DNA from: Gelidibacter salicanalis
GTDB taxonomy: Bacteria; Bacteroidota; Bacteroidia; Flavobacteriales; Flavobacteriaceae
Length of the DNA stretch: 64,000 nt
Assembly: GCF_007997285.1 (NCBI RefSeq)
Contig: NZ_VORX01000004.1
Location: forward strand, 310,001-374,000
Reading direction: 5' to 3'
Of the stretch, positions 1-8,066 are shown in pieces. Every line of letters begins with the position of its first letter. The first letter of the stretch is position 1. The translations under genes and the position numbers were made by a program. The notes beneath the pieces are model-generated. The model was not told the origin of the DNA. It did no database searches and was given only the letters and a program-made list of their open reading frames with translations.

Positions 1-1
1 C

Positions 2-1453
2 CGATCGACCAAGAATATTGTCAATGCAGCCAATTCCATCATCGATAAAAACCAGACTAAACTTGAGAAAGTGGTGTGGACAGCAAACGATGACGGCCCT
101 AAAATTAAAGTCAACCGATTAATGACCGATGGGGATGAAGGCCGTTTTGTTGCAAGTTCCATCTTTGAAAATAAAATGGAGCACCAGCTCGATAATAGTG
201 ATTTTGCGATTCTCTACCGTACCAATGCACAATCCCGTGCTATGGAGGACGCCTTGAGAAAACGAAACATTCCCTATAGAATTTACGGAGGACTTTCTTT
301 CTATCAACGAAAAGAGATTAAAGATGTGCTATCCTACTTACGCTTGATTATTAATCCGGCCGATGAAGAAGCGCTGAAACGTGTGATTAACTTTCCGGGT
401 CGTGGTATTGGTCAAACGACAATAGATCGCTTGGTTGTGGCCGCCAATGGTTATAACCGCTCCATTTTTGAGGTGATGAAGCATGTGGTTAAAGTAGATA
501 TCAACATTAATTCGGGAACAAAAAATAAATTAAAGAATTTTGTCACCATGATCGAAAGTTTTCAGGTGATGAACCAAACGGCCAATGCTTTTGATTTGGC
601 CGAGCACGTAACGAAGGTGACTGGTCTGATCAAGGAATTCAAAAATGACGGGACGCCAGAAGGCATAGCCAAAATGGAAAACATTGAGGAGTTGCTCAAC
701 GGGATTAAGGATTTTGTGGAAGGTCAGGAAGAATTGGCTGATGCCACTGGATCTCTTCCGGAGTTTTTGGAAGATGTCGCACTGGCAACAGATTTGGATG
801 CCAATAAAGGCGATGCCGATCACGTGGCGCTGATGACCATTCACTTGGCGAAAGGTTTGGAGTTTCCTTATGTTTATATCGTGGGGATGGAAGAAGATCT
901 CTTCCCGAGTGGTATGAGTATGAACACCCGTAGTGAATTGGAGGAGGAGCGCCGTTTATTTTATGTCGCGTTAACCAGAGCTGAAAAGCAGGCGTATTTG
1001 ACCTATACGATGTCGCGCTACCGTTGGGGAAAATTAATTGATGCAGAACCGAGCCGTTTTATTGAGGAAATTGACGAAAATTTCTTGGAGATCTTGACAC
1101 CAATTGATGACCGACGATTCAATCCGATGTTATCTGCAGATATTTTTGGAGATATTGAGCCCAACCAAATCCGTTTCAAAAAACCGACCAAGCGAAAATC
1201 TGAAGAAAAACCCGCAAAATTTATTCCGCCAGCCAAGTTAAAACCTATAGGCAAATCGACAGGAAGTCCTGATGTGAATCTTTTTGATGGCAAATTGACC
1301 GTAGGCAATGTGGTAGAACACATGCGTTTTGGAAAAGGGGAAGTTTTAAAAATAGAAGGTGTTGGTACCGATACCAAAGCTGAAATAAACTTTGAACACG
1401 GTGGCGTCAAAAAATTATTATTACGATTTGCCAAATTGGATGTGCTAGGATAA
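2..1453 (+). CDS. UvrD/PcrA-type ATP-dependent DNA helicase, C-terminal part (5' end outside window)
   Basis: Superfamily 1 helicase that unwinds DNA 3'-5' in repair and replication restart. The frame is open from base 2 and enters in the conserved NYRST-like segment (RSTKNIVNAAN), so the ATP-binding N-terminal half lies upstream of the window. Visible motifs are FAILYRTNAQSRAMEDAL (motif IV region), VALMTIHLAKGLEFPYVYIVG (motif V) and EEERRLFYVALTRAEK (motif VI). The tail has a basic linker and a small C-terminal domain (VGNVVEHMRFGKGEVLKIEG) typical of PcrA/UvrD that binds RNA polymerase. The ATG at 71 is internal and is not the true start. Confidence 0.93.
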   Translation, partial: RSTKNIVNAANSIIDKNQTKLEKVVWTANDDGPKIKVNRLMTDGDEGRFVASSIFENKMEHQLDNSDFAILYRTNAQSRAMEDALRKRNIPYRIYGGLSFYQRKEIKDVLSYLRLIINPADEEALKRVINFPGRGIGQTTIDRLVVAANGYNRSIFEVMKHVVKVDININSGTKNKLKNFVTMIESFQVMNQTANAFDLAEHVTKVTGLIKEFKNDGTPEGIAKMENIEELLNGIKDFVEGQEELADATGSLPEFLEDVALATDLDANKGDADHVALMTIHLAKGLEFPYVYIVGMEEDLFPSGMSMNTRSELEEERRLFYVALTRAEKQAYLTYTMSRYRWGKLIDAEPSRFIEEIDENFLEILTPIDDRRFNPMLSADIFGDIEPNQIRFKKPTKRKSEEKPAKFIPPAKLKPIGKSTGSPDVNLFDGKLTVGNVVEHMRFGKGEVLKIEGVGTDTKAEINFEHGGVKKLLLRFAKLDVLG

Positions 1454-1469
1454 CTTTCGCAAGCGCATC

Positions 1470-1760
1470 AAAGCAACTCATTTATACAAATGTCCAGATT
1501 TAGGGTTTTCGTGGTAGCGCAAAAGATTTAAGGATCTTATAAGACCTCAAGCAGTTGATCCTTAATTACGTTATTAAAATCAGCCTCTTTTTCGGTAAAA
1601 TAGTTTTTATGATTGATGGATTTGCGAAATAGGTTGTCTTCCGTTTCCTTCCGCTAAGACTGAGATAGTTGAGAACGTCATCATCTGAATATGGGATAGC
1701 ATCCCATTTTTATAGGTTTAAAAGGTCTTCAAGGGACGCTCTCGCCCACTAAAACAAGAT
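1470..1760 (-). pseudogene. Decayed coding remnant, family unknown
   Basis: This gap after the helicase holds no intact gene. Read on the minus strand it gives protein-like stretches broken by stops and frame changes: around 1725-1660 WDAIPYSDDDVLNYLSLSG, then, one frame over, KETEDNLFRKSINHKNYF and TEKEADFNNVIKDQLLEVL (about 1655-1540), then another frame with LNLLRYHENPKSGHLYK (about 1540-1480). The acidic and hydrophobic patterning looks like real protein, so I read it as a gene with at least two frameshifts and a stop. I do not recognise the family. Confidence 0.45.
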
Positions 1761-1820
1761 TTATACCCTTCATAATAAAATATTTAATTACTTTGTAAAT
1801 AAACTCATAATCTTTACAGT

Positions 1821-2441
1821 ATGGCTGAATTTATTAGAATTTACGAAGAGAACCCCAACGCCAAGGAAATTAAGAAAGTCATTAAAGTGCTTAAAGCTGG
1901 CGGACTTATCATTTATCCTACTGATACCGTTTATGGATTGGGCTGCGATATCAATAATATAAAAGCTTTAGAGCGGGTAGCGCAGATTAAGGGGGTGAAA
2001 TTGGATAAGGCCAATTTTTCATTTATCTGTAGCGATTTAAGTAATCTGAGTGATTATGTTAAGCAGATCGACTCCACCACATTTAAAATTTTAAAACGCG
2101 CCCTGCCAGGGCCTTATACCTTTATTCTTCCAGGAGCCAAAACACTACCGCATCCGTTTAAGAAAAAGAAAACTGTGGGCATCCGTGTGCCCAATAACAA
2201 TATTGCACTAGAAATTGTAAGACAGTTAGGTCGCCCCATTATATCAACTTCTATTCGTGATGAGGACGAAATTATTGAATACACCACAGATCCGGAATTG
2301 ATCTTGGAAAAATGGGATAATTTGGTCGACTTGGTAATTGATGGGGGTTATGGCGATAATCAAGCCTCAACCATTATCGATTTGTCTGAAGATGAACCAG
2401 TAATCGTCAGGGAAGGTAAAGGAAGTTTGGAGATTTTTTAA
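1821..2441 (+). CDS. Sua5/YciO/YrdC family protein, YciO-like
   Basis: 206-residue single-domain YrdC-fold protein. The family includes L-threonylcarbamoyladenylate synthase, which makes the intermediate for the t6A37 tRNA modification. Visible signatures are PTDTVYGLGCDI near residue 34, then FSFICSDLSNLSDYV, LPGPYTFILPG, VGIRVPNN and STIIDLSEDEPVIVREGKG. The segment after the first motif resembles E. coli YciO (FTLMCRDLSELSTY-type) more than TsaC, so the general Sua5/YciO label is safest and whether it acts in t6A synthesis is open. It is a stand-alone gene ending before a strong terminator. Confidence 0.88.
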   Translation: MAEFIRIYEENPNAKEIKKVIKVLKAGGLIIYPTDTVYGLGCDINNIKALERVAQIKGVKLDKANFSFICSDLSNLSDYVKQIDSTTFKILKRALPGPYTFILPGAKTLPHPFKKKKTVGIRVPNNNIALEIVRQLGRPIISTSIRDEDEIIEYTTDPELILEKWDNLVDLVIDGGYGDNQASTIIDLSEDEPVIVREGKGSLEIF

Positions 2442-2475
2442 ATCGGTACATTTGAAAATAAGGGCACTGTAAGTC

Positions 2476-2514
2476 ATAAAAAAAGCTCAACGTTTACACG
2501 CTGAGCTTTTTTAA
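2476..2514. terminator. Bidirectional rho-independent terminator
   Basis: AAAAAAGCTCA and TGAGCTTTTTT arms flank a short loop, with one internal mismatch. It lies between the convergent genes 1821-2441 (+) and 2534-3409 (-), with an A-run on the left and a T-run on the right, so it can serve both. Confidence 0.85.
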
Positions 2515-2533
2515 TATTGTTTAAGAAAATGAC

Positions 2534-3409
2534 TTATTTTTTAGACTGTGCATCTGCAGCAATCATGTTTTTCATTTCTTTTTCTACCATTTCGTAGAAT
2601 TGGTCAATTTTAGGAAGTACTAAAATACGAGTACGTCTGTTTGTAGCTCTGTTTTCAGCAGTATCATTAGAAACTAATGGTACATACTCACTACGTCCAG
2701 CTGCAATTAGTTGTTTAGGGTTAACACCTAAATCTTCTAATACTCTTACGATAGAAGTTGCACGTTTAACACTTAAATCCCAGTTGTCTTGTAAGATACC
2801 GCCTTTTTTGTAAGGAACGCTATCTGTGTGACCTTCAACCATACATTCAAAATCAGGTTTTCCATTAACTACGGTTGCAACTTTACTTAAGATTTCTTTA
2901 GCTCTAGAAGTTACGTTGTAGCTACCACTTTGGAATAATAATTTGTCAGCAATAGAGATGTAAACAACTCCTTTTTCAACATTAATTTGAATATCCGGAT
3001 CGCTAAGACCAACATCTTTCTTTAAACTTGTAACGATTGCAAGTGTAACACTGTCCTTTTTAGTCAATGCATCTTGTAAACGTGTGATCTTTAAATCTTT
3101 TTCTTTAAGACTTTCTAAAGACTTTTCAAGGTTTTCAGCACCTTTTTGAGTAAGTGTAGTTAAGTTGCCTTTGGTGTCAATAAGATCTTGATTGGTTCTA
3201 CGCATATCAGCCAATTGCTCTTGTAAACCTTGAACTCGAGCGTTAGCGGCAGAGTAGTCAGATAAACAGCTGTTCAATTTAACAGTTGCGGTGTTTAATA
3301 AATCTTGTGTTTCTTTTTGTTTTGCTTCCAGAGCAGCGTATTCCTTTTTAGAAACGCAGGAGCTCAAGATGAACAATGAAAACACACTTAATAACATGAT
3401 TTTTTTCAT
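2534..3409 (-). CDS. OmpA family outer-membrane lipoprotein
   Basis: 291 residues. An N-terminal lipoprotein signal (MKKIMLLSVFSLFILSSC, lipobox LSSC) is followed by a Gln/Leu-rich coiled coil at about residues 22-125 and a C-terminal OmpA-like peptidoglycan-binding domain at about 145-270. The domain shows EGHTDSVPYK, NWDLSVKRATSIVRVLEDLG and the NRRTRI motif that contacts diaminopimelate. It probably tethers the outer membrane to peptidoglycan. It is monocistronic, with a consensus promoter just upstream (3446-3474) and a terminator after its stop. Confidence 0.92.
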   Translation of the reverse strand: MKKIMLLSVFSLFILSSCVSKKEYAALEAKQKETQDLLNTATVKLNSCLSDYSAANARVQGLQEQLADMRRTNQDLIDTKGNLTTLTQKGAENLEKSLESLKEKDLKITRLQDALTKKDSVTLAIVTSLKKDVGLSDPDIQINVEKGVVYISIADKLLFQSGSYNVTSRAKEILSKVATVVNGKPDFECMVEGHTDSVPYKKGGILQDNWDLSVKRATSIVRVLEDLGVNPKQLIAAGRSEYVPLVSNDTAENRATNRRTRILVLPKIDQFYEMVEKEMKNMIAADAQSKK

Positions 3410-3445
3410 AATGGTAGCGATTAAATAATTAGTAATTCAACGAAC

Positions 3446-3474
3446 CAAAATTATATAAAAAACGGCACTTACAA
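3446..3474 (-). promoter_or_regulatory. Bacteroidota-type promoter for the OmpA lipoprotein gene
   Basis: On the minus strand TTG (3474-3472), an 18-bp spacer and TAATTTTG (3453-3446) match the phylum consensus TTG-N17-23-TAnnTTTG. The box is about 37 bp before the start codon. Confidence 0.7.
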
Positions 3475-3511
3475 GAAGAATTAACAAAAAAATTAACAAA
3501 TTTTTGCATTC

Positions 3512-4543
3512 CTAAAATATCCTTCGTTTTCGCAGGTAATACTGCCAAACAATGGAGCTTATATCGTAGTATTTTGAATTGAAAACGTGGGCATTCTGTC
3601 GCCTTAAAAGTTTTCTTTCTTTTAAAAGTTGCGGAAGTCGTAAATAAAAATGTCCATGGGCTTTTAGGATCGCTAAAATATGCGAAACCTTAAATTCCAG
3701 CAGAAACTTTACACTTGCTAATCCGTCCAAAAGCAATCGGGTAAAAATCAAAAAAAATAAATTTTTAGGTGCATTTTTCGTAATCGTAAACAAACTGTTT
3801 CTAAAATTGAGATATGTTTTTTTAGGGTTTGTACTGCTTAAAGTTGCGCCTCCTACATGATAGACCGTAGACGTGCCCACATATGCGGTGTGATATCCGG
3901 AATTATGGGCGCGCCAACACAAATCAATCTCTTCCATGTGTGCAAAAAACGGTTCGTCAAACCCATTTAGTGCTTTAAAAACCGATTTCCGAATAAAAAA
4001 GCAGGCACCTGAAGCCCAAAAAATGGATGTGGTATCGTTGTACTGTCCTAGGTCTTTTTCAATCGTATCAAAAATGCGTCCTCTACAATAGGGATATCCA
4101 AATTTATCTATAAATCCGCCCGCAGCGCCAGCGTATTCAAAGTATGCTTTGTTATTATAATCTAAAATTTTTGGCTGCACTATGGCGGTTTCTGGTTGCG
4201 TGTCAAAAAGTTCTTGAACAGGATTAAGCCAGTTTTCAGTAACTTCAATATCGCTATTTAACAGACAAAATATATCTTCATCTACTTGGCGGAGCGCATG
4301 ATTATACCCTTTTGCATAGCCACCGTTTACATTATTCTGTATGATTTTGACGGTTGGGTAATGTGATTGTAAAAATGTCACGGAATCATCAGTAGAGGCA
4401 TTATCTGCAACATACACTGTGGCGGAGCTAGAATGGGCCATGATTGAAGGTAGAAATTGCTCCAGCAAGGCTTTACCATTCCAATTTAGGATGACAATTG
4501 CTATCTGATTTTTAATCACTTTTGTGGTGTTATCAAAGCCCAC
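3512..4543 (-). CDS. Glycosyltransferase family 2
   Basis: 343-residue GT-A fold transferase that adds a sugar from a nucleotide donor to a growing glycan on the cytosolic face of the membrane. The N-terminus has IAIVILNWNGKALLEQFLPSI and VADNASTDDS, the LLNSDIEV segment holds the metal-binding Asp, and FFAHMEEIDLCWRAHNSGY matches the acceptor/catalytic ED region of rhamnosyltransferase-like GT2 enzymes. A hydrophobic C-terminal part may touch the membrane. Its start overlaps the end of the upstream nuclease-domain gene by 11 bp, so they are probably co-transcribed. Donor and acceptor cannot be told from sequence. Confidence 0.9.
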   Translation of the reverse strand: MGFDNTTKVIKNQIAIVILNWNGKALLEQFLPSIMAHSSSATVYVADNASTDDSVTFLQSHYPTVKIIQNNVNGGYAKGYNHALRQVDEDIFCLLNSDIEVTENWLNPVQELFDTQPETAIVQPKILDYNNKAYFEYAGAAGGFIDKFGYPYCRGRIFDTIEKDLGQYNDTTSIFWASGACFFIRKSVFKALNGFDEPFFAHMEEIDLCWRAHNSGYHTAYVGTSTVYHVGGATLSSTNPKKTYLNFRNSLFTITKNAPKNLFFLIFTRLLLDGLASVKFLLEFKVSHILAILKAHGHFYLRLPQLLKERKLLRRQNAHVFNSKYYDISSIVWQYYLRKRRIF

Positions 4544-5000
4544 TTTTGGGCTGTATATAGTTATAATCTGGAATGTCCTTTAAAAATACATAGCTTTCCG
4601 CTTCAAAATCCATCTGACAATAATAATGATCCAAGCCATTGGTCACCATTAAGTATTCAGCTTTTAAAGATAAATTGTACCGAGCAATCTGATCAAACGT
4701 GCTTTGATCAATTTTTATCTGTGGCGCTTTACATTCCACAATTAAAAACACTTGGCCTTGGGGGTCAAAAACCACAATATCATAGCGTTTTTTTAATGTA
4801 TTGATGGTCAATTCCTTTTCAACATTTATTAAGGAATGCGGGTAATGTTTCTCCGTGATCAAATAGTGTACACAGTGCTGACGGACCCATTCTTCCGGCT
4901 GTAAAACGATAAACTTTTTACGAACCGTGTCAAAAATAGATACTTTATTTTCGCTATTTTTGAATCGGAACGAAAACTTTGGAAAATTGAGTGGTTGCAA
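4533..5000 (-). CDS. Stand-alone type I restriction enzyme R N-terminal-like domain (HSDR_N_2)
   Basis: 155-residue protein with the PD-(D/E)XK-type fold seen at the N-terminus of HsdR. Visible are VRQHCVHYLI, KRYDIVVFDPQGQVFLIVECKAP (the D then ExK pattern) and a following helix (QIARYNLSLKAEYLMVTNG). It is widespread as an orphan in Bacteroidota next to glycosyltransferase and holA genes, which argues for a housekeeping role rather than restriction. The helicase and other HsdR parts are absent. Function is unknown beyond the fold. Confidence 0.8.
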   Translation of the reverse strand: MQPLNFPKFSFRFKNSENKVSIFDTVRKKFIVLQPEEWVRQHCVHYLITEKHYPHSLINVEKELTINTLKKRYDIVVFDPQGQVFLIVECKAPQIKIDQSTFDQIARYNLSLKAEYLMVTNGLDHYYCQMDFEAESYVFLKDIPDYNYIQPKSGL

Positions 5001-5089
5001 GGCTTTTTAATTAGACAATCCCAAAGTTAATCTTCAATACCCAATTACCAAACTTCACAAGCAGAAATTGGTTTGTGGTGTTTTAATAT

Positions 5090-6112
5090 TTGAAAACTTT
5101 ACAGATTTTGGACGAAGTAAAACAGTTGGCGGCTGACATTAAGAGCAGAAAGTTAAAGCCTATTTATTTTTTGATGGGAGAGGAGCCTTATTATATTGAT
5201 AAGATTTCAGACTTTATAGAAGATCATGTGCTCACCGAAGAAGAACGCGGTTTTAATCAGATGGTTCTTTACGGACGCGATGTGACTATTGATGATATTG
5301 TGGGGAATGCCAAACGCTTTCCAATGATGGCAGAATATCAAGTAATTATTGTAAAGGAAGCTCAAGATTTATCCAGAAGCATTGAAAAGTTGGTAGATTA
5401 TGCTAAAAATCCGCAACCGACCACCATTTTGGTGATGAATTATAAATACAAAACCATTGACAAACGCAAATCCCTTTATAAGACACTGAATAAAATGGGG
5501 ATGGTGTATGAGAGTAAAAAACTTTACGAAAATCAGGTAGGCGAATGGATCAGAAGAATTCTGGCGCCTAAAGATTTTACAATCGCTCCCAAGGCTTCTC
5601 AAATGTTAGTGGAGTTTTTAGGCACTGATTTGAGTAAAATCAATAATGAATTGGAAAAACTCCAAATTATCCTTCCTAAAGGCACTCAGATTTCTCCGGA
5701 ACATATCGAAGAAAATATTGGCATAAGTAAAGATTTTAACAACTTCGAACTGCGGAAAGCTATTGGCGATAATGACGTTAAAAAAGCCCATCAGATAATT
5801 ACCTACTTTGCGGAAAATCCCAAGGACAATCCCATGGTGGTCACGGTATCTTTGCTCTTTAATTTTTTCTCCCAGTTGCTCCATTTTCACGGCTTAACCG
5901 ATAAATCGCCACGCAGTGTGGCCTCTGCCTTAAAAATCAATCCGTACTTTGTAAATGAGTATATCACCGCTGCTCGAAATTTTCCTATGAGAAAAGTGAG
6001 TGCCGTGGTGGCTACTTTACGAGAATTTGACCTTAAAAGCAAAGGGGTTGGAGCCAATGCCGTGCCTCAAGGCGATTTGCTCAAAGAACTGCTCGTACAC
6101 ATAATGAGATAA
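5090..6112 (+). CDS. holA: DNA polymerase III subunit delta
   Basis: 340-residue clamp-loader subunit that opens the beta sliding clamp. The N-terminus has the characteristic LKPIYFLMGEEPYYIDKISDFIE, followed by AAA-like domain II and the C-terminal collar helices (NPYFVNEYITAARNFP and LLKELLVHIMR). No ATG lies near the family start. The frame offers TTG at 5090 (MKTLQILDEVKQL) or TTG at 5108 (MDEVKQL), and the second matches the usual length of flavobacterial homologues. It is divergent from the 5000-4533 gene. Confidence 0.92.
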   Translation: MKTLQILDEVKQLAADIKSRKLKPIYFLMGEEPYYIDKISDFIEDHVLTEEERGFNQMVLYGRDVTIDDIVGNAKRFPMMAEYQVIIVKEAQDLSRSIEKLVDYAKNPQPTTILVMNYKYKTIDKRKSLYKTLNKMGMVYESKKLYENQVGEWIRRILAPKDFTIAPKASQMLVEFLGTDLSKINNELEKLQIILPKGTQISPEHIEENIGISKDFNNFELRKAIGDNDVKKAHQIITYFAENPKDNPMVVTVSLLFNFFSQLLHFHGLTDKSPRSVASALKINPYFVNEYITAARNFPMRKVSAVVATLREFDLKSKGVGANAVPQGDLLKELLVHIMR

Positions 6113-6260
6113 TCTGTGTAAAGACATCAGTACTGTATTTTAAGAGGTCTTAACAAATTTTATTAAGCTTAGGTTAAACCGACTGTGTAATTTCTGTATC
6201 CTTTATATTTTGGTTAATTTGATGCTTAATCAATTATTAATTTAAAAATAAAGACCACTC

Positions 6261-6821
6261 ATGGAAAATTTAAATAAGAAAAAAGTCGCCATATTAGCCA
6301 CCAACGGATTTGAAGAAAGTGAATTAAGAGAGCCTAAAAAAGCTCTGGAAAAAGCTGGAGCAGAAGTCCATATTGTTTCAGAAGACAAAGGTACAATTAA
6401 AGCTTGGGCTGATGGAAATTGGGGTTCAGACTATAAAGTTGACAAAACTTTGGACGAAGTAAGCCAAAGCGACTATCACGCATTAATGTTGCCGGGAGGC
6501 GTGATTAATCCGGATAAGTTACGCGCCAACCCAAAGGCAGTTCAATTTATAAAGTCATTTTTTGAGAATAAAAAACCAGTAGGTGCCATTTGCCACGGAC
6601 CATGGTTATTGGCAGAGGCTGATGTTTTAAAAGGACGAAAAATAACCTCTTATGGTTCCATTAAAACGGATTTAAAGAATGCTGGTGCCCATTGGGTAGA
6701 TGAAGAAGTTGTGGTAGATGAAGGATTGGTGACCAGTAGATCGCCGAAAGATTTACCCGCATTTAACGCCAAACTTGTAGAAGAGGTGTATGAAGGGAAA
6801 CATGAAGACCAAACAGCCTAA
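6261..6821 (+). CDS. DJ-1/PfpI family protein (type 1 glutamine amidotransferase fold)
   Basis: 186 residues with a class-I glutamine-amidotransferase-like flavodoxin fold. The nucleophile elbow GAICHGPWLLAEA carries Cys111 followed by His112, and KKVAILATNGFEESEL supplies the conserved Glu that pairs with the Cys. SPKDLPAF near the C-terminus matches the PfpI/YhbO/general stress protein 18 subgroup. Members have been reported as deglycases or proteases acting on glycation damage, so a stress role is likely. It is monocistronic. Confidence 0.9.
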   Translation: MENLNKKKVAILATNGFEESELREPKKALEKAGAEVHIVSEDKGTIKAWADGNWGSDYKVDKTLDEVSQSDYHALMLPGGVINPDKLRANPKAVQFIKSFFENKKPVGAICHGPWLLAEADVLKGRKITSYGSIKTDLKNAGAHWVDEEVVVDEGLVTSRSPKDLPAFNAKLVEEVYEGKHEDQTA

Positions 6822-6842
6822 TAATAGAGTCTTATAAAAAAT

Positions 6843-7065
6843 CATTAGTGTCCGATAATAATAAATAATAAATTAACAAACTCATTTAAAGCAAGGGACA
6901 TTATAAGATTTCCGAAATGAGACCTTGCATTTTAGAAACTGTTTCTACCGAGAGGGAATGTGCGATTTTAATTTAAATGATCGTTGTTTGTCAGTTAGTT
7001 GCAAACAAGTCTTAATTCTTTATTCTAAAAGCGCAGCGGTCTTGATTCTTTATCGGACAACAATG
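6843..7065 (+). mobile_element. Miniature inverted-repeat element, copy 1
   Basis: About 223 bp with terminal inverted repeats of the form CATTRNTGTCCGATAA; the inner 10 bp TGTCCGATAA (6849-6858) and TTATCGGACA (7050-7059) match perfectly. It is flanked by a 9-bp direct repeat ATAAAAAAT (6834-6842 and 7066-7074), as expected of a target duplication. A second copy with about six mismatches over 211 bp lies inverted at 57415-57636. No transposase is encoded, so it must move in trans. The parent could be an IS with a 9-10-bp duplication (IS4-like is a guess). Confidence 0.82.
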
Positions 7066-7076
7066 ATAAAAAATAT

Positions 7077-7112
7077 AAAGCGTCGTACATAAGTTGTGCG
7101 ACGCTTTTTTTA
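7077..7112. terminator. Bidirectional rho-independent terminator
   Basis: The arms AAAGCGTCGTAC and GTGCGACGCTTT pair over 12 bp with one G-T wobble around a 7-nt loop, followed by a T-run to the right and an AT-rich tract to the left. It sits between the convergent genes 6261-6821 (+) and 7133-7609 (-). Confidence 0.85.
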
Positions 7113-7132
7113 TGGTATGGAAAATGGTCCTG

Positions 7133-7609
7133 TTACCCTTCTAAATCTTCCAATTGCACCTGATAGTCGTATTGTAGATCCTCGTGCAAACCGCTAACTA
7201 TTTTCTTGATTAATGCAATTTGTCGGTCATAAATGTTCAATAAGGTGGCGTTTTTTGACATGGACGGTTTAAAATCTTTGAGCTTTGTACAAAAATGGAG
7301 CAGGAGTTCTACTTCGGTTTCTTTTTTAAGAGAATAGCGCGCGTATTTTTTAATATTTCTCAGGATTTTCCGAACACTCTTTTTTATGTAAAAATAACTG
7401 TTGGTGTTTATGGCTTCAAACTGTTCGTCTATTTCTACCTTTACGGTTTCAATATAGCCTTCTTCATCGTGAGATTCAAACAATAAATAAGTGAGGAGCT
7501 CTTTGTTTTCTTTTTTAAATTTAGAAAGACGCAAACACAGTTCCAACAACTCTTCTGTTGAACGGTGCTTTAATTCTTTCTTAATGGTAACAACTGAGAC
7601 CGCCTTCAT
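7133..7609 (-). CDS. Conserved hypothetical helical protein
   Basis: 158 residues, rich in Lys, Glu and Leu, predicted almost entirely alpha-helical (KKELKHRSTEELLELCLRLS, then SYFYIKKSVRKILRNIKKYA). It has no signal peptide, membrane segment or recognisable catalytic motif. It begins 4 bp after the DoxX gene stop (7614), so the two form an operon. I do not recognise the family; a cytosolic scaffold or regulator is possible but unsupported. Confidence 0.75.
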   Translation of the reverse strand: MKAVSVVTIKKELKHRSTEELLELCLRLSKFKKENKELLTYLLFESHDEEGYIETVKVEIDEQFEAINTNSYFYIKKSVRKILRNIKKYARYSLKKETEVELLLHFCTKLKDFKPSMSKNATLLNIYDRQIALIKKIVSGLHEDLQYDYQVQLEDLEG

Positions 7610-7613
7610 TTCC

Positions 7614-7994
7614 TTATTTTTTACCGTCTACTGAATATTTTCCTGGTCCAACCATTGCGATAATGATAAATGCTAAAAGATAAAGAATCGCTTTTTCTTT
7701 GGTTCCAAAATCGTCATTAATGTGAATAAAAAAGGCGGCTGTGGCCATAGTAATAATAACCGGGATGGCCGCAAGTCGTGTTTTAAATCCAATAAGCACG
7801 AGCAGTGGGGCAATCACTTCTCCAATAATAGCGAGCACTAAAGACGGCGTACTACCTATCCCAAATGGATCAGGAAATCCGGATGAATTTGCCATAAGCA
7901 TGGTGAGCTTTGGAATGCCATGGGTCAGCATCATTGCTGAAAAGGAGACTCTTAAAATTGCAAAAGCTAAGTCGTTTAGGTTGTTATTTTTCAT
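7614..7994 (-). CDS. DoxX family membrane protein
   Basis: 126 residues with four predicted membrane helices. The N-terminal part LAFAILRVSFSAMMLTHGIPKL is the typical DoxX/SURF4-like first helix, followed by LVLAIIGEVIAPLLVLIGF and a C-terminal helix ending in PGKYSVDGKK, as in many Bacteroidota DoxX proteins. DoxX-like proteins are linked to quinone/oxidoreductase modules and stress tolerance, but this subgroup has no proven function. The start is supported by a TATATTTG box at 8028-8021. Confidence 0.88.
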   Translation of the reverse strand: MKNNNLNDLAFAILRVSFSAMMLTHGIPKLTMLMANSSGFPDPFGIGSTPSLVLAIIGEVIAPLLVLIGFKTRLAAIPVIITMATAAFFIHINDDFGTKEKAILYLLAFIIIAMVGPGKYSVDGKK

Positions 7995-8020
7995 TTTAAT
8001 ACATTAATTTATTTAGATGG

Positions 8021-8028
8021 CAAATATA
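8021..8028 (-). promoter_or_regulatory. TAnnTTTG promoter box for the DoxX operon
   Basis: TATATTTG on the minus strand 27 bp before the DoxX start. No clear TTG element lies at the right distance, so only the -7 box is supported. Confidence 0.45.
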
Positions 8029-8066
8029 TGAAAATATAGGAATGAGGAAGTGTGCATAAATTCCTT

